A stretch of DNA of 16,941 nt. It comes from CAWACC01 sp964390695 (GTDB lineage: Bacteria > Chlamydiota > Chlamydiia > Chlamydiales > Parachlamydiaceae). The DNA is taken from the NCBI GenBank assembly GCA_964390695.1, contig CAYMKI010000060.1, positions 1 through 16,941 of the forward strand, read 5' to 3'. Below the pieces are notes generated by a model. The model ran no database searches. It had not been told where the DNA came from and saw nothing but the letters and a program-made list of their open reading frames with translations. Below are positions 15,530 through 16,941 of the stretch, piece by piece (the stretch's first letter is position 1; the number at the start of each line of letters is the position of its first letter). The position numbers were made by a program, and so were the translations under genes.

Positions 15530-16674
15530 TCAATGCCTTTAGAAACTCTTCTTAGTGTCCACATCGAAGAGGCGATAATAAAGATATGGGGAACCAGATA
15601 CAGCAAGGAAGCCGAAATGAGCAGGTGGTCGATGCCTTTGGCGCTAAAGAAAGCTACGATGTAGATGGAGGCTAATCCAATCACGACAAACAACCCTTTG
15701 CTGGAGGGATTGCGGCTGATGCTGATGCCGAAGGCTGCTCCCATGAGGGTAAATGTAAATACCGCCAGCGCCACGGAAACCCTGCGGATCATTTCAGAGT
15801 AACAGCGGTTGATGGTGCGCTGAATTTGCTTCTGAGCACTGACAGGTTCAAGAAGGGTTTTGGAAGCCTCCAAACGTTGCTTTTCCTCTTGCAGTTTCAG
15901 GTACAGGAATGCGAACTGCAGATGGTCATTATTCAGCGTCCACACTTTTTTCTGCAGCATTTGTGTAAAATCTTGAATCGAGGTGGTGGTCTCTGAGATG
16001 TTTTCCAAGAATAAATGGTCGGGCCCGGAGCTCTTTTTGGCGTCGGCATTGGATAGCAGGGTGACTTCATGTCCGGTGAACTTGGAGGGATATGCTTGCA
16101 ACCTCTTGGCCAGCATCAGATTGATGCGGGTGTTGTTTTTATTGGGCATGGCAATGATCACATCTTCGGCGCTTTCGCCAAGTTTAGAATCGCCCAAGGC
16201 GTGAAAAAAAATCCCTTTGAGCCTCATTAAATGTTTGTTATGCAGCAGTAATAATGGATTGATGGAGCGCAGTTCATTCTTCAATAAGCTGCTGGAGAGA
16301 TGGGAATGCGTGGATAATTCGGATATAATGTAAAAATTGGCTGCGGAAAGTAAGATGGATGCAGCTAAAATAGGCGCTAATATTGAGGTGATGCTCATGC
16401 CCGAGGCTCTTAAAGCCGTGAGTTCATAGGTTTTGGACAGACGCTGTATCAGGATGATGGCGGAGATCAGGCAAGATATGGGCAAGGCGATGGGGAGGAT
16501 ATAGGGGATTTGATACAGGGTAAACAAAAGGATGTAGTACCCTTCGGGGCTGAGGGTGGCAAAATGCGCTATTTCGTCTAGACGTGTGGTCATCAAAATA
16601 GCGATAAACGCTAACACGCAAAATATCAAAACCTTAAAAAAATGTGACAATAAATAGCGCCAAATAATAGGCAT
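15526..16674 (-). CDS. lptF: LptF-like permease of the LPS export ABC transporter
   Basis: A 382-residue YjgP/YjgQ-family inner-membrane protein, partner of the next gene in the LPS exporter LptB2FG. It opens with MPIIWRYLLSHFFKVL, similar to the IIIRYL start of LptF, has N-terminal helices at about 12-30, 45-75 and 98-120, a periplasmic domain of about 170 residues, and three C-terminal helices (about 300-322, 330-347, 352-375). The coupling-helix motif is YELTALRASGMSITSI. It is the first gene of the leftward cluster; AAGGAT stands about nine bases upstream of the ATG at 16674. No clear -35/-10 pair was found in the AT-rich 146-bp region it shares with the divergent F-box gene. Confidence 0.87.
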   Translation of the reverse strand: MPIIWRYLLSHFFKVLIFCVLAFIAILMTTRLDEIAHFATLSPEGYYILLFTLYQIPYILPIALPISCLISAIILIQRLSKTYELTALRASGMSITSILAPILAASILLSAANFYIISELSTHSHLSSSLLKNELRSINPLLLLHNKHLMRLKGIFFHALGDSKLGESAEDVIIAMPNKNNTRINLMLAKRLQAYPSKFTGHEVTLLSNADAKKSSGPDHLFLENISETTTSIQDFTQMLQKKVWTLNNDHLQFAFLYLKLQEEKQRLEASKTLLEPVSAQKQIQRTINRCYSEMIRRVSVALAVFTFTLMGAAFGISISRNPSSKGLFVVIGLASIYIVAFFSAKGIDHLLISASLLYLVPHIFIIASSMWTLRRVSKGIE

Positions 16675-16762
16675 GCATTAAATCCTTAAAATCCACAATT
16701 CTAATATTCCATGATATAGTAAAATTAATAAAAAATAAACTCAAAAGTATAAATCTATCCGC

Positions 16763-16791
16763 TTGCCTTTTTTCAATTCTATAGATACAAT
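16763..16791 (+). promoter_or_regulatory. promoter of the F-box gene
   Basis: TTGCCT (16763-16768), a 17-bp spacer and TACAAT (16786-16791). Initiation near 16798 gives a leader of about 23 nt that includes the ribosome site GGAGGA (16812-16817). Confidence 0.65.
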
Positions 16792-16820
16792 GCCGACATT
16801 TCACAATTTTTGGAGGAGAT

Positions 16821-16941
16821 ATGATAAGTGATATGCCTTTGGATGTCACAATGAAATTTATAGGGTATTTAGGCATGCAGGATCTTTATAACTGGAGCTT
16901 CACCTGTAAAAAACTATTTGCAGCCATCCACGACAATCCCA
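16821..16941 (+). CDS. F-box-domain protein, N-terminal fragment (runs off the window)
   Basis: The first 40 residues of a protein cut by the right edge. Residues 4-40 read as an F-box: MPLDVTMKFIGYLGMQDL, then YNWSFTCKKLFAAIHDN, matching the LP-x-E/D-V-x-x-x-I-x-x-Y-L-x-x-x-D-L-x-x-x-S-x-x-C-K-x-(F/L) consensus. In eukaryotes this domain binds Skp1 and brings substrates to SCF ubiquitin ligases; bacterial copies are usually type-III or type-IV secreted effectors that hijack host ubiquitination. The F-box at the very N-terminus with no signal peptide suits such an effector, with a substrate-binding region expected downstream and out of sight. The strong GGAGGA three bases before the ATG and the promoter upstream support the start. 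Divergent from lptF. Confidence 0.75.
   Translation, partial: MISDMPLDVTMKFIGYLGMQDLYNWSFTCKKLFAAIHDNP

Noticed and set aside
1..16941. CRISPR array, prophage or plasmid functions, or a defence island
   Set aside because: No regularly spaced direct repeats, and no integrase, transposase, Cas or phage structural gene among the readable proteins.

Overview
The window reads as a chromosomal piece from a member of the Chlamydiota outside the Chlamydiaceae (an environmental, Parachlamydiales-type organism). Four things support this: a tmRNA whose tag peptide resembles the chlamydial tag as I remember it; the start of an F-box protein, a eukaryote-like family expanded in amoeba-associated chlamydiae; a small hydrophobic protein with the look of an inclusion-membrane (Inc) protein; and a large orphan protein with no recognisable family. 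None of these is conclusive alone, so the phylum call is an inference at about 0.75.

Layout. At the left edge the tmRNA gene (ssrA) is read leftward from its own promoter. Next comes a rightward gene for a secreted Asp-box (BNR) beta-propeller protein. It converges on a leftward cluster: a MATE efflux pump, then a tightly spaced pair made of a sarcosine-oxidase-like FAD oxidoreductase and a MurL-type GGGKDS protein (UDP-MurNAc-L-Ala-L-Glu epimerase family). A leftward tRNA-Ser(UGA) follows, then about 430 bp of AT-rich spacer holding an imperfect 21-bp inverted repeat and a decayed repeat. A rightward 734-residue orphan gene then overlaps by 32 bp the 3' end of the long leftward cluster on the right.

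That right-hand cluster reads, in order of transcription (right to left): lptF, lptG (4-bp ATGA overlap), a 123-bp MITE-like insertion with 9-bp target duplications, a murF-alr fusion, an M32 metallocarboxypeptidase, and a small predicted membrane protein. To the right of lptF a divergent F-box gene starts behind a good promoter and runs off the window.

Theme. Much of the window serves the cell envelope. LptF and LptG are the membrane subunits of the LPS exporter. The MurF-Alr fusion can make D-alanine and attach D-Ala-D-Ala to the peptidoglycan precursor. The MurL-like protein could supply D-glutamate in the same precursor by epimerising the L-Glu already attached. Together they suggest dedicated enzymes for both D-amino acids of the stem peptide, whereas Chlamydiaceae lack classical alanine and glutamate racemases. 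The most notable observations are the MurL-like gene paired with an FAD oxidoreductase, the tmRNA tag ending in -Ala-Cys, the fresh-looking MITE in the leader of murF-alr, and the convergent overlap with a terminator-like hairpin inside the opposing gene.
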